A DNA stretch of 64,000 nt, taken from assembly GCF_021869535.1 (NCBI RefSeq), contig NW_026262648.1, positions 992,001-1,056,000 on the forward strand, written 5' to 3'. The stretch comes from Mytilus californianus. Its lineage: Eukaryota; Mollusca; Bivalvia; Mytilida; Mytilidae. Position numbers and translations under genes: made by a program. Shown here one piece after another: positions 1-13,866 of the stretch. The notes below the pieces were generated by a model. It was not told where the DNA came from, did not search any database, and was given only the letters and a program-made list of their open reading frames with translations. Each line of letters starts with the position of its first letter. Position 1 is the stretch's first letter.

Positions 1-2099
1 TGATTCATGCCGTTTCCCCGTGAAATTTTGTTTTGAAAGTAGAAATCCAAATTAAAGAAACGCAGGAAAATGTTTGAAAATAAGTGAAATTGTACCACTA
101 TTATTGCAATTCTGTTAAGAAACACATTCGTTCAAAAATGGTCGCCGAAAAATGCCGCTAGCTAAATAGAAAAAGAAAATTTATATGGAAAGAATACAGA
201 TAGAATTTAGCGAAAAATGTACCATACAAGCAGAGTAGATGTCAACACTAAATGTGAACTCGGTTAGGAAGAAATAAAATCCAATCATTCATTTCCCGTT
301 ACATATTTTTTTGTGAATTCCATTCTGAAATAGATTTTTTTTCCAAAATTTACAATCTAACGATTCATTAAAATATCATGGCCGCACTATATATGAATGA
401 TCGTGCTTTGATGGAGTTAAATCCAGAAAAGCGCTTCAAACGCAAACATATTACAAATATTTTCATTAACCTTTATTATTAAAACGGCCGAGGGTATTTG
501 TAGTCTTATCAGGAGTTTTTATTACAATTATACAAGTACGTTTGTAAAATAAGTGTTGGTATTTCTTTGTGTTAATAATAGGAGATGTGGGATATATAAC
601 AAGACAGCAACTGGTCGATTAACGACACACAAAACCAAAGACATCTAGATAACCCATAACTAATGCAGGATGGACGAGTATTTTTCACTGCGAAGTTGTA
701 GTTTTAGTAAAGATTCTTAAGTCCCTTGAATTGGAAAGTTAATAAGTATATGTATCATAGCCAGTATCAAATCTTTAAAATGATAATGTTCACAACAATA
801 GTAACTAAGATGTTATTTATAACAGTAACATATTTCAGTCACCTAGTACATATTTGTTAATGTCTTTAAACTTCTTGTATTTCACGAGAAAACTCAAAAC
901 TTTATGAAATAAGGAGATGTGGTATGATTACCAATAAGACAACGTTCCATCAAAGACCAAATGAGGTAGATGTTACCATCATCATATAGTTACGCTAATA
1001 TCTATTTTGATCCCTCGAAAAAATGATTGAAGCGTCTGTGCCGCACTTGATATATATAGGGTTTATACGGCTAATTTCTTAGAACTGCATTTATTAAGCT
1101 TCAGCTTTTGAATTATGTACCTGGTTTTGTTCGTATACTAAGGGTACGCATATTGTCAGGATATTGGGTTGTTTTTAAAAAAAAATTACAGGTTGCTGAA
1201 TTAGGTATTTTGATAACATACAAAGGCACGCAAAGTCCGGCTTACTCATCCTCCTACATGTTCAAGCTTGATTTTTTTTATATTGCGGCGAGTGTATTAA
1301 TACTTTTATATTCTCAAGTGTTTTTTGTATAATTTTCCATGAATGACAGAATGTGGAACTTTGTCTTCTTAAGTGAAATTTTCCATACAGTTTGCAAGGT
1401 TTGTCCGATTAACTACGCACACAACTCACATGTTTACATCATACAAAGTATACTATATTTAGAATGTGAATTTTATCAGAATATTGATTTTCTTTAAAAT
1501 TTTCACAACTAACAGAATGTTAAACCTTTACTGAAAGGTGCATCAAATGTGTCCTTTGGACACAACTATTTCAAATTGTATTATATCGTCCCGAGCATGC
1601 ATAAAATATTTTCCATTGGACGTTAGACAACCATCAATCAATCCATTCAAATTGTACTTCAACATCACTATATACATAATCAAATTTTGAAGCACTTGAT
1701 GCAGCGGTGGCACCACATTTGCCTAGTTTCGTAGAGTTGAGTGGTAGATTCAGTTTTGAAAAGATAAATGTGCATCCAGTTAGAACGAAATAAAATTAAA
1801 TCAATGGAATGTTATATTAAATAAGTAAGAAATTTACGAAACCCGACAAATGAAATGAAAATAAAATTAAAAAAAAACATTCAGATCCGGTTACATATTT
1901 TTGTCAATACCTCTGAGTCTTAAAAAAACAAGGATGGAGACATATGTGTTTCTATACATGCTTTGAATCAGTATGCAATCGTGGATATTATGTTAGTTTT
2001 TGGTCTTTCTTCGTATATAAGAACATAGCCATCCGTTGAAAAATCTAACAAAACTATATCAAAAATGGACATTTTCCCTTTATATCTATGTAAATTCGT
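1..2099. other. No gene seen
   Basis: AT-rich. Apart from the R1 fragment at 905-962 no gene or clear repeat was recognised. The 74-codon frame at 1108-1332 has no recognisable features. Confidence 0.6.
905..962 (-). repeat. R1 mussel-type interspersed repeat, fragment
   Basis: Contains GGAGATGTGGTATGATTACC and GACAACGTTCCATC..AGACCAAATGA, the terminal part of the repeat here called R1, the commonest dispersed repeat in the window. R1 has a terminus AAGAAGATGTGGTATGATTG and an internal palindromic core CCGTACGG. Confidence 0.7.
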
Positions 2100-2660
2100 C
2101 GCCGAAATTGACGTTTTCTTATGAAAATTACAAAAAAACAAAAATGGTGAACCCCACTTTTTATTTTATATTCCGATGTAACTCGAATCAAAGTACAAGT
2201 GTGCCAAAAAATTTAGAAACCGGGAGATATGCCATTTGGTATCGTGTTACCTTAATTTGGGAAAGGTTTTCGTCACCTTTTTTGGACAAATCGGCCGCCT
2301 TAAATGAAAATATCACTTGTAGTCCAGCTGATTCGTGCATATCTTTAGAAGAATTGTGGGTCTGATGATAAAAGCATGAAACTTTGCACAATTGTAAATA
2401 TATATTTGGTTGTCAATTTAAGCTATGGACCCACTCTGAAAAATTCAATATGGCGGCTATTTTCAAGATGTCTGCCAATCAGTCCAAATTTCACAACCAT
2501 GTATAAATTAGAGCAAATATTATAGAAACCATTTCTTTTAAAAACATATAAAATGTAATCGAACGTTTCTAGTAAGTCATGACGTTAAATTCAACTTTTT
2601 TGGTTTTTTTTTCAAAATGGCGGAAAATTTCTAAATGGCCGCCAAAAAGTGAAAATGAAC
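2100..2660 (-). repeat. GGCGGCCAT-type repeat, inverted partner of 5.97-6.41 kb
   Basis: On the minus strand it reads GCCGCCATATTGAATTTTTC, GGGTCCATAGCTTA, then TCATCAGACCCACAATT, in the same order as the plus strand at 5970-6410. Also holds TTTTTGGACAAATCGGCCG, a degenerate form of which recurs at 33430. Both strands have open frames of 67-109 codons but no recognisable protein. Confidence 0.6.
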
Positions 2661-5600
2661 AAAAATGAGACAATGCTTTGATGATATTCATTTCTTCTAT
2701 CGAATTGCACTTTGCAGTTCATACAATATTCTAGAGAAAGCGTTTTCATGATACATTGATTCTTCTTGCATGGCAATGTAATCAAAGATCCCATAAATGG
2801 AAACGTTTGAACGTTTTCAGGACGCCATCAAAATATGTTGACCGTTTAGTACCATCTAAGTCACAAATGATAATGGGAATGTTCCACTTCTCCTTGCCAT
2901 AATCCTTTCTTTTCCCTCTATTGTGGTAACATCAAGATGAGAAATAAATACTACTAATCACCGAATTTCTACTTGAAATGAGTAACATCGCGAATGTTAC
3001 CAGTTGGCATGAAACTACACACCCTTCTTAACACCTGTGTTGATCCCTAGTTTTGATGCAAATGAACTTTTGCTTTCAATGTTGAGTTATTTGCTCTTTA
3101 TTTTTCAATGTCTGTGTTGTCAACCAGTGAAATTCTTGTTTATTCATAGTTTCGGCATGGAAAACCTTACTTCATTTCAAATGTTCACCTTCGGTCAAGC
3201 TTAGGATTATTTACATAGACCAATGGTTTTTACATGTTTTTAAATTTTGTGGTTCCAAGGGTGAGAAAAGAGGTATTTTTAAATCCACTATTATAAAATA
3301 TATATGCCTAATTACTGGATATGACTCATCAATATATACAAACAAGAGTACCTAGGTATGACCCTTCTAGAGTACCTTAGATCATCCCCGGTTTTCGGTG
3401 GGGTTGGTTTTTCTTTTAGATTTTTGTGTAGTGATTTGTGTAAGCATTTTTTTTTTTTGCGTTTTTTTCCATGTTCTTATCTTTTTTGTTTTACTAATGA
3501 TTTTTGAGTGCCTAAGTATCTTCTCTATCGTTTTATCATCTAAACAACAACACATATGTTCGCAGCAGTTTACAAATGATTCTTTAGGACAGCCCATTCA
3601 GTGTTTGCCTCATTCTCCAGCACATTTTAAACAGGACCGTATATAACATCATTGTCCTTGACATTTTCTTCTGACGTGACATCTGTTTTATATCTATTAT
3701 CCACATTTTATTACCTCATTACAAAATCTGACACCTCTGTGATAAATATCCAATAGGCATATGCCATCCGCATTCCTCGAAGTAACACTCTGGGTAAAAG
3801 ACCGAAACATTCCCCCACCTAAAGCTTTCACATGCTTTGAGAATGTTGTGTTTTTGCTCTTAGACGTTCCTGGTGTAGAACATGTGGCGTACCTGATCAA
3901 GTTATATTATTTCAAAGGTGGGTTTAATCTTGTTAATTACTAAGGCCATTTTTTGACAAAATACTTTTAAATGCTGTAGTTGTGCGATGTTGATAGCCAA
4001 TTGGAATGCCATACCTTTTACAAGTGTGTAATTCTGCTTTTGGGATTAATCTACATTTACCATTTTCAAATTACGATTGCAACACTTAAACTGTATAGTT
4101 AAATGTCATAATATCGCGCAGGGGTACTGGAAGCCATTAGTTTAATGCAATTAACCGATGAATAAGTAGTATAATAGAATCTTTGTAAACCTAGAAGGAC
4201 CATTTTCTTAATTATCTCACATCAAAATGTCCAGTTCAATCTTTAATGTTGCAGACCAGTTGTGGTTAAGTGGGCTTTATATTTCCCTTCCATTACTCCA
4301 TTTTTTTCAATGTTAGATAGTTCTCACCAGGGTCCCGTTCCTCAGTAAAAATTCAGGATCTTTTGCATAAGAATGAGAAATACACATACTGTAACCTTAT
4401 GGAAATGTCTTGTTCGTGATGCATGAGAGCCTCTAAAAAGACTGCTATTCAATAAGTACTTTGTTTTCTTGATCGAACACTTGTTCTTCCACTGTTTCTA
4501 ACCAATCACATCAGGTTCTGAAAGATGCCATTTCTATATAAGGACCTTAAACAAAACTATTTTTTCTGCTCGAAATATGTTTGGCCAGTTCCACTGTTCC
4601 GATTTTGCAAAAACAAAAAACAATTGATCACAAGTGATAATTGATACATGTCTCGGAAAAAAATAACACATTGCTGGATTATATTCATGGAATGTCGAAT
4701 CTTTGTGACAAGTTTGATCTCTTTTTGTAACATTGGTCAATGCGGACTGATATATAAAGGCTGATGACCATTTGTCTTGGCTCACATGCTTGGAATGCTG
4801 TCCAGACATATTTAACGTTTTCATTATAATCTTCCTCAAGCCATTTGTGTTATCATTTTGTTAACTTATTTATACCATGCAAGGATAGTGTTGCACAATT
4901 GAGTAATTATACCAGGTTGACATACATGTATTTCTGGTAAGACAATTGACAGAGTGCATGTCTATAAAACGGTTATTATTAGATGTAAGTATGAAACGCA
5001 TGCATAAATTTCAAAGCAAAAGGTTATGACGAATTTGCCAAGTGTGACTAAGAAAATGCTGAAATACTGAAATTGTACTATGGAACGATTCGTTAGCCGT
5101 AGTTAAACTCTTGTTGTTGTCAATAGTGTCCACGACTGATGTTGTAAAATCACCAGGTTTCGTAGGACGAACCACATAGTTTAATGTTGAATTTTTAGTA
5201 CTGTAGATAAATGGATAATTTGATCATTCATAAACGACAAACGTAGACTGTACCTCCTCCTTTCCATGTCCTAGCATCCAACAGAAGGCCTATATACATA
5301 ATGAGATGGTTTTAATTCAGTTTAATGTAATGTTAAAGAATAATATAGAAATAAAACAGAAGTAACTTTGAAATGGATAATGTCATATTTACCTTAATGG
5401 AATATCTCCACTGCATCTGAATATTTGGCCAAACGATTCTTAACTAATGTTTTTAGTGACTGTTGAAAAGACTTTATCTACATTCTTTCTTCCTGAACTA
5501 CCTGCATGTGCAGCGTTTTTAAGTATCGTCGTTATATAAACAAATTGTTATGGTTGCTTGTTGAATTACAAAACCGAAATATTCACTACACAAAAGACGC

Positions 5601-5969
5601 AAGCACCTGCCATGTTAATGGCCTGTCAAGCCTGATACTTCTGCATATTTTAGATCCGTAACTAATTACGATGTCCTGAACCACTTGATAAAAGAGAAAA
5701 CTGTTCGACTCGAGAAGTATACATTCTAGTTAAGTTTAAATTAAATATTGGAATTACACCAGTGTCTATACGTGATCACTCTTTGTAGACTTCTGTTCTG
5801 CCAGAACGGTAGCGTAGTTACGATATTTCTTTACTTTCCTCACAAATCGTTTTATGTTTGGCTTAAGTAAATAAATGTGGCATGCACTTGGTGTTATAAA
5901 GCACTAAGCTTTACTCAATTTACGTCAGAACAAAACACTTTGTAACCTTGTAAGGGAATTTTGTCGATT
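2661..5969. other. No gene seen
   Basis: Only the retroelement tail fragment at 3360-3560 was recognised. Short frames at 3697-3943 and 4534-4839 overlap on opposite strands and lack family motifs. Confidence 0.6.
3360..3560 (+). repeat. Retroelement 3' tail fragment
   Basis: Starts GATCATCCCCGGTTTTCGGT and GGGGTTGGTTTTTCTTTTAG, then a T-rich stretch, resembling the 3' tail seen complete at 9730-10050 and 54868-55105. Degenerate. Confidence 0.5.
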
Positions 5970-6412
5970 TTGATATCTTATGGCGGCCATCTTGAAAAAA
6001 TCCGCCATATTGAAATTTCAAGTTGGGTCCATAGCTTATATTGTTCGAAGCACCCTGTAACTATTAACATGACAAATTTGAACTAATGTAAGTGATATTT
6101 GTTGATTTCGATATTTTGTGGTGGCCATCTTGGAAAAAGCCGCCATATTGAATTTTCATGGTGGGTTCATAGCTAATATGTTTCAAAACAACCAGCACTA
6201 CTGCCATGTCAAATTTGACCATAAATTTGACCTTGTATAAGTGATATATGTTGATTTTTATATATTATGGCGGCCATCTTTGAAAAGGCCGCCATTTTGA
6301 AATTTCAAGGTGGGTCTATAGCTAATATTATTTGAAACACCAAGAACTACTGCCATGCCAAATTTGGTACTTTTATCATCAAACCCACAATTTTTTCACC
6401 GATCTGCCAGAC
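5970..6412 (+). repeat. Three tandem ~140-bp units with GGCGGCCATCTT hairpins
   Basis: Each unit has TTGATTT(C/T)(G/T)ATAT, then TGGCGGCCATCTT.GAAAA, then CCGCCAT(A/T)TTGAA, then GGTGGGTC(C/T)ATAGCT. The TGGCGGCCAT starts lie near 5981, 6119 and 6268, periods of about 138 and 149 bp. GGCGG...CCGCC within each unit can form a short hairpin. The array ends at TCATCAAACCCACAATT. Confidence 0.85.
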
Positions 6413-6929
6413 TAGACATAGACGTCAATCTTAGTTCAAACTAGTGCATCTGCTACAAATGTACTAGTAAGTGCTTAAAATGCCAAAGATTTGCGAAAGT
6501 TGTGTTGTGTTAAATCTTATTTAATATATATATATTATGTTTTACATAATACACAAAAGTAAATGTTGGTTTGTCTTTTTGTGTTTGTTTGTTTTTATTG
6601 TGTCATCCGATAAAGTGTTGAAATTTTCGTATCTATTCCTGTCCGTCCATCGTCCGTCGTGAGATCTCCAATGTAACCATCGTAACCGGGATCTTGGCTC
6701 AGTAAAGTGTCATGAGTCTTTTTTCCTTTGTTTAAGGTCAGGTCGTAGTGTAGCCTATAATTGCTTATATCCACTTCATTGAAATCTGATGGATAGTTGT
6801 CTCATTAGATAATGGATGTGTAATGAATAATAATGTAGTCTTAGATGCATGATTTTTTTATTAGTTGTTATTGGCTTTGAACTAGCTGTCAGTAACTGCA
6901 AGTACTCTCAGATCTGTACTTATTGTCTT

Positions 6930-7425
6930 TTTGTTGTTGGGATGCACAAGTACCCAGACACGTCCACTCTGTGTTTTTGTTAGATGTATTTCTATTTGTA
7001 TCCATCTGATGAGTTAAGCCTTTTTCGAATGATTTTTATAGTCCGTTCTTATGTTGTACCGTTACACCACTGTCCAAGGTTAGGAGGAGGTTTGGGATCC
7101 CGCTAACATGCTTAACCCCGCCACATTCAGTATGTATGTGCCTGTCCCAAGTCAGAAGCCTGTAATTCAGTTGTTGTCGTTTGTTGATGTGTTGTATATT
7201 TGTTTTTGTTCATTTTTATTGTACAATAACTAGGCCGTTAGTTTTCTCGTTTGAATTGTTTTACATTTGTCATTTCGGGGCCTTTTATAGCTGACTATGC
7301 GGTATGTGCTTTGCTAATTGTTGAAGGCCGTACGGTGACCAATAGTTGTTAATTTCTGTATCATTTGGTCTCTTGTGAAGAGTTGTCTCATTGGCAATCA
7401 TACAACATCTTCTTTTTTATAATCA
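6930..7425 (+). repeat. R1 repeat, near-complete copy
   Basis: Carries the R1 landmarks in order: CAAGTACCCAGACACGTCCA, CACCACTGTCC, CTTAACCCCGCCACATTC, CCCAAGTCAGAAGCCTG, AGGCCGTTAGTTTTCTCG, GGGCCTTTTATAGCTGACTA, GAAGGCCGTACGGTGACC, and TTGTCTCATTGGCAATCATA before a T-rich end. No coding capacity. A shorter related fragment (GATGGATAGTTGTCTCATTA) lies just upstream at 6735-6815. Confidence 0.8.
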
Positions 7426-7439
7426 TTAGCAATCATATC

Positions 7440-9229
7440 ATATCTCGATATTTTTATAAACATGTTGTACCTCTCAGCAAAACTTTAACCAAAACATTCA
7501 CCTGATACGGTCGAACGAACCATCGACCTAATGGACAGACCAACTAACAACCTGACTGACGGACTAGCGGGATGATTCACACTACCATATATCGAGGATC
7601 GACTAGCGTACATCATCGAGTAGTACAGGCTACCAAAAGATTTCAAAAGCGGTTTAATGGACTCAAAGAAGATGAATTGCTAACTAGGCAAATTACATCT
7701 TCATCTATCATGATAAATTAAATTCTGACAAGAGCTGTTGGTATTGCTTTTATTGTCCTCATAAAAGCGATTTCCAGAAGTCTTTTGTAATACATTTTAA
7801 ATATCAAAGCGAAAAAACAATGTTCATAAGTCTTTTATACTTTTATATTGATATATTTCAATTTCCTTAATTTTATCTTCAAAATTCTTCAATGATCATG
7901 TTTTTAAAATAATATTTTTGTTATTAACATGTTATTACATGTGGTGCAGGATATGCTCACCCTACCGAATCGATCCGGATCACATGAGATCACCTTCAAC
8001 TTTTCGTTCGGATCGTATTAACACCGATAACAGGCAAAGGAGTAATCGATTTTAAATATGCCCGTACATGTAATAATTACGATAATATTGTATCAGTCAC
8101 CGACAGTTGCTATTAATACACTAATAGTGGTTACACTTTTGTGTTGAAAAAGCATTTTTGTTTTCCGAATTGAACAGTATTACGCCGAATCTTGTTGGCA
8201 TGAAGTCAATCTTTTATGTAATTTCTTTTGGTTATTTTTTTGGTTTTTTTTAAGTTGGACAAACAGAATCAATGACAGGCCATCAAGTTTTTTTTATATA
8301 CTCAAATCATAGACTTTTGTTTAAAATTAGCCAAATAGTTTAAAAAATAGTTTCTGGTCGCCATTTTGTTTGTTTGTTGTTTTTTTTTTTTTTTTTTTTT
8401 TAATGGAAAAGAAATTAAGGATCAAATGTAGAAAACCTACCCTTATCATTTCTACATAAGATAAAAACAATACAGTATAAATGTGATTTGTTTAAAGCAC
8501 TTTCATCAGGAACGCTAATAGACGAATGTTTGAAACCAAATGATTGATAAGAATTGAAACAGTTGTAGAACTATATGACCAAAAAGGACAATTTAAGGAA
8601 GGTTTGTTATTAATCATGACAGTACCAGAGTATTGACTACTGAGCTGTTGATACACTCAGGGAATCAAAGTCCACCAGGAACGAAATCGACCCAGTGCTG
8701 TTAGAAAAAAATTGAAAACAATACTTTTTAAATTTCATGCGTCCATAGCTCTTTTCTGTATTATCCTTCATCACAAACTCAAAATTTGTTATAATTAGTT
8801 AGGAACAAGTAGAACCAGAGAGGATGATAGCGTTGGACTTATAATATCACGTTACAGATTTCATAAATGTTATCACTCCATCAATTCTAAAAATAAAATG
8901 TTGTAGAAGATTTTTAATCATAAAAATCATCACATAAATAAAAAATGCCCTGTGATTTCATAGGTTTGTTTAAATTTGCTGATGAGAATCAAATATTTGC
9001 TCCTATTTTTATGCATTTTGATCAAAATAAAATATATATTTTGGATTTCTGTTTGAGACCAAGTGCTATTATATTTCTATAAACTGTAAGATCAACATGT
9101 TAATTATACATTTTTAAAGATTGACAATTGTTAAGAAATAAAAAAAGGAGTGGTCGTTTTACGTTGTTACTTTCTACTGGCTTCCTTTCTTCGCACCTGA
9201 AAAAAAAAGAATTTTGTGTTCTTCTTTAT
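7440..9229. other. No gene seen
   Basis: AT-rich; a tail fragment at 7930-8000 and a long T tract near 8380-8401. An amylase final exon could lie here but none was recognised. Confidence 0.55.
7930..8000 (+). repeat. Retroelement tail fragment
   Basis: ACATGTGGTGCAGGATATGC and ACATGAGATCACC match the core of the retroelement 3' tail found at 9.8, 35.1 and 54.5 kb. Confidence 0.5.
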
Positions 9230-10050
9230 TTAGATGAAAGAAAAAACATTCGCAGTATCCTTATACTTTTACTTTCCGCTATATAGATGACGTTCTCTCA
9301 CTAAATAAATCAAAATTTGTTGACTATGTTGAACGCATCTATCCCATCGAACTTAAGATAAAGGATACAGCAGATAATGTTAAGTCTGTCTCATATCTTG
9401 ACTTTTATCTAGAAATTGACAATGAGGGCCTGTTGAGAACAAACCTTTACGACAACAGGGATGATTTCAGCTTCCCAATTGTGAACTTTCCATTTGAATG
9501 TAGCAACATTCCAGCAACGCCTGCATACGAAGTATATATTTCAGGGCGTGTATTTCCTATCATGATTTCCTTGGTAGAGGGTTGCTACTCACAAGGAAGC
9601 TATTTTACCAAGAGTTCTATTTGGTGAAGTTGGAATCATCCGTTTGTAAATTTCAAAGACGCCATCACGAGTTTGTTGACCGTTATGGAATATCCGTTTC
9701 ACAGATGATAGCGAATATGTTCCAATTGTTGTAACTTCAACCCCCTCTCTCTTTACTCGAATGTGACCTACCAAATTAGACTTATTACCGGGTCTGTATT
9801 AACATGAGCAACACGACAAATGCCACATGTGGAGCAGGATCTGCTTACCCTTCCGGAGCATCTGAGACCAACCCCGGTTTTTAGGGGATTCGTGTTTCTC
9901 AGTTTTTAGTTGTCCATGTTGTATTTTGTGAACTGTTGTTTGTCTGTTGGTCTTTTAATTTTTTGTTATGGCGTTGTCAGTTTATTTTTCACTTATAAGT
10001 ATGAATGTCCCTATGGTATCTTTCGACTCTCTTGGGATGAATCTATGCAT
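9230..10050 (+). mobile_element. Reverse transcriptase fragment with 3' tail (YIDD-type retroelement)
   Basis: The plus frame from about 9270 reads RYIDDVLSLNKSKFVDYVER, then IYPIELKIKD, SYLDFYLEID, LRTNLYDNRDDFSFPIVNFP, a decayed RT C-terminal half with its YIDD catalytic box at 9278-9292. A frameshift follows after about 9625. A recurrent 3' tail comes next (9730-10050), with ACGACAAATGCCACATGTGG and GCAGGATCTGCTTACC, ending in the GTATCTTTCG-type terminus. The same tail recurs across the window. I think the family is Penelope-like or a related non-LTR type, but this is uncertain. 5' truncated and inactive. Confidence 0.8.
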
Positions 10051-10180
10051 ATAAGTAACTATAGTGTGATACTGAATCCACTGTATTTACTTTTCTTCCC
10101 TAAAAAAATTTAAATAATGCGAAGAATTGTGATAAATCTTTTTACATGTTCCTTTGATTTATGAGTCTAATTTACAATCT

Positions 10181-10262
10181 AGTTTGTAACCCGGATTTGT
10201 TTTTTTCTCAATCGATTTATGAATTGCGAACAGCGGTATACTACTGTTGCCTTTATTTACAA
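10181..10262 (+). repeat. Interspersed repeat ending in CGGTATACTACTGTTGCC
   Basis: Short repeat with GTTTGTAACCCGGATTTG, TCAATCGATTTATGAATT and a terminus AGCGGTATACTACTGTTGCC. A second copy lies at 31166-31347. Here it sits about 40 bp beyond the amylase exon 7 donor. I recall this sequence as a common mussel repeat; that was not verified. Confidence 0.75.
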
Positions 10263-10302
10263 ACACTAAATAAATGTGTTTGCAATTTCATTACATTCAT
10301 AC

Positions 10303-10633
10303 CTTTATGTATTGCCACCATTGGGTTATCTGAACTGCTACTGATATTAAAATATGCGGTTCCATCACCATCTACATGCACTTCTGTACCAGTGCATTTA
10401 ATACCATCATAACTTCCGGAAATGACATCACAGTAGGTGCCTTGTTGGAATCCAGTTTGTAAATTTCTATTCAGGTCAGACGTGTCCACATTTATGGCAA
10501 TGAATCCTTTATTTCCTCGGGAAAACGTTATTTGGTAGTTGCCATTATCACACCAATGTTCTATATTTGTTCCCATGACAACATTTCTAAATGCCACCAT
10601 GTTATAGATTTCACGCCAAATGTGCTCGAACAC
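10303..10633 (-). CDS. Amylase copy 1 exon 7: C-terminal beta domain
   Basis: 331 nt, acceptor TTATAG, donor candidate AAAG|GTATGA, phase 0 in and phase 1 out. Encodes [20 protein letters not shown], then the segment around [30 protein letters not shown], and ends NPMVAIHK. The usual WWDNG is HWCDNG here, a single Trp to Cys change. If the donor is not used, the frame runs on to a stop at 10253 with 16 unrelated residues. A tiny last exon is typical for the family but was not found. Confidence 0.93.
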
Positions 10634-10854
10634 CTATAAATTGATTGACGATTGATTGGTTTAAAGATAAGTGTATAAGGACAAATGACTTTATTAAACA
10701 TATTTCTTTTACTATGAATTGTTCCTCTTTGTGTTTCTTGTGGTCGATACAACAGTCACACTATAATTAAACAAAGAAGTTTTGGTAAACATATATTATA
10801 AACCACTTCACAGTTTTCTGTGTTAACAATAGCAAACCGTGTACATATCTATTT

Positions 10855-11060
10855 CAAAAAAGTAGTAACAAAACTTTTCCTCGACGCACGGCTTCAAACC
10901 ACAATCTATGACAAACGGGGTCATTTCAACCGTTCAATTGACAATTGCCTATTTCCCAGAAGTTACAAACCTTCTGTTCCATCTTTTGGTGTTTGTTAAA
11001 ATGTACATATCGTAGATAATACTTTACCCTGTCAATGCATTCGGTCTTCCTCCTTTTGGA
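10855..11060 (+). mobile_element. RT fragment in amylase intron 6
   Basis: Decayed sequence whose plus-frame pieces resemble LKTTIYDKR.HFN and IDNCLF, the YDKRDDFNF..VNFP region of the YIDD-type RT at 9.4 kb. It is clearly similar to 13270-13465 (shared TTACAAACCTTCTG, GGTGTTTGTTAAAATG, ACATATCGTAG). Too short and broken to encode anything. Confidence 0.6.
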
Positions 11061-11103
11061 AAACATTTATTATTTAACACTTCACAGTCTTCTGTGTCAA
11101 TAT

Positions 11104-11200
11104 AAATAAGAAGATGTGGTAAGAGCGCCATTGAGACAACTATCCATCCAAGTCACAATGTTGATGAATGTGTTAAAACTAAACAATTATATGTCAATAC
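11104..11200 (-). repeat. R1 repeat fragment
   Basis: AATAAGAAGATGTGGTAAGA and CATTGAGACAACTATCCATC match the R1 terminus. It lies directly beside the GAT array. Confidence 0.65.
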
Positions 11201-11230
11201 CAAACCGTGTAATTCATGTTTGTATATATC

Positions 11231-12056
<826 letters not shown>

Positions 12057-12090
12057 CACCCTATCCCATCTTATTCAAAATTTTACATAC

Positions 12091-12175
12091 CCAACCATTA
12101 TTACAGCTTTTGTCTGATCCCCAGTTTACATTTTGTATAGACATATCACCGTTATGTGGAGGTCCTTCGTCAGAG
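12091..12175 (-). CDS. Amylase copy 1 exon 6
   Basis: 85 nt, acceptor ATATAG, donor GTATGT, phase 2 in and phase 0 out. Encodes [18 protein letters not shown] then [10 protein letters not shown], the variable loop with the DxGPP motif that precedes WVCEHRWR in animal amylases. A GAT-rich satellite begins about 35 bp beyond its donor. Confidence 0.9.
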
Positions 12176-13269
12176 CTATATAAAATATATATATTTTCAC
12201 ATGATTGATTGTTTCAAAAACATCAAAAAGCAGCGACTGTAACAATATACACAAACAAGTAACTCTTCAACACATTCTGGTGATGTCATTTACGTTTGAT
12301 TTGACATCATTTATTTTTCTATTCATTTCATATAATATTATTGTATATAAAGTCGATTGTGGTTGACTGATGTTCAGATCTCATGAATCGATTTAAAAAG
12401 ACAAATCAAGGTAACAACCATAATCAAAAGAGTACCATAAACTGCAAAAGTCGATACCGGGTGCGTCGACATTGTAACCGTCTCCTGCTATGCATGTCAC
12501 CCGCTATACGAAATCACACTCAATCATGATGTCACGACCAGGAATGATAAAGATAAGACGATCAAAATGTTATCTAAAGATCTCTGAGTGATAATACATG
12601 TCCAAATGGGTATAGACACCGACATATTAAATCGTGCAACACATTCGTGATGGTGATCGTAAAACAAAAACAGTATTTATCTTAGACGTTCTTCTTAGAA
12701 AATCTTGAATGAAAATTAGAAAGAGACATATATTTAATAAAAAGTTTACTTGAAAAAGGTCAACAGCAGATTATACATTTTAACTGCTCAGACAACTCTA
12801 TTATAATGTCTTTTTATGAGTTTTTGGACACACGTAACCTTAATCAATACGAGTATACATATTGACTACATTATTTTTTTTTGTAGATACAAATTCCTTG
12901 TTTTAGGTCTGAAAAATATTACTTTGTGATTCCCAAAATAAATATACCAAAGATCATACTATCTAAATGCTGGACTTTTTTTTTATCGACAACACAATAT
13001 TTTGATAGATATTTCAGCATACGATCGGCATTCTGATGAGCACTAATTGTGCACTACTATTGACCGATTAGATTTTGTACTCATATGAAGCAGTACTCAC
13101 ACAGAACATTCGCATTACAAAAAAAAGAAAAAAAAATATCTTGCCTAAGTCTTGAATTTCAATTTCAGATATATTTATATTGTTGTCACTCAAAACTCCA
13201 GATCGCAATCCGTGCTAACATCTCACATATGCCAGTGAAAATGATGTTAATGTACAAACGAACGTGAAA

Positions 13270-13465
13270 GGTTTGTACCACATCTTTTCCTCAACAGACG
13301 GCCTCAAACTAAAATTGATGACAAACATGATCATTGCAACGTTTCCATTGTCAACTGTCTCTTCCCAGAGGTTACAAACCTTCTGCTCCGTCAAATGGTG
13401 TTTGTTAAAATGAACATATCGTAGTTAATACTCTATCCTGTCAATGCATCCGGTGCTACTCATTT
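13270..13465 (+). mobile_element. RT fragment in amylase intron 5, sister to 10.9 kb
   Basis: Paralogue of 10855-11060 in the same orientation, sharing the segment from GACGGCCTCAAAC-like sequence through CTGTCAATGCATCCGGT. Plus-strand pieces recall the RT motif YDKRDDFNF. Two fragments of one family in adjacent introns suggest either two insertions or a local duplication. Confidence 0.6.
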
Positions 13466-13737
13466 TGGATTTCCTCAGTTTTAGTTTTTTCGTAGCTTGC
13501 TTTGTCTTTTCTTTATCGAGGAGTGAAGTAGAGGGAGGTATCTGACCTTGTTTTGCGTTTCTTATTATTCATATGCATAATTTATAGATATATGGATAGT
13601 CTAATAAGCATCAATTTACAATTACACTAAACATAGGTCAAGGCTAGCCCTTTTTCACAAGTCGTAATCCATTGTAATCAGAGATGGAATTATGACAATT
13701 CTCAACCTTAATTATGGAACTCATAAATATGTAATCA

Positions 13738-13866
<129 letters not shown>

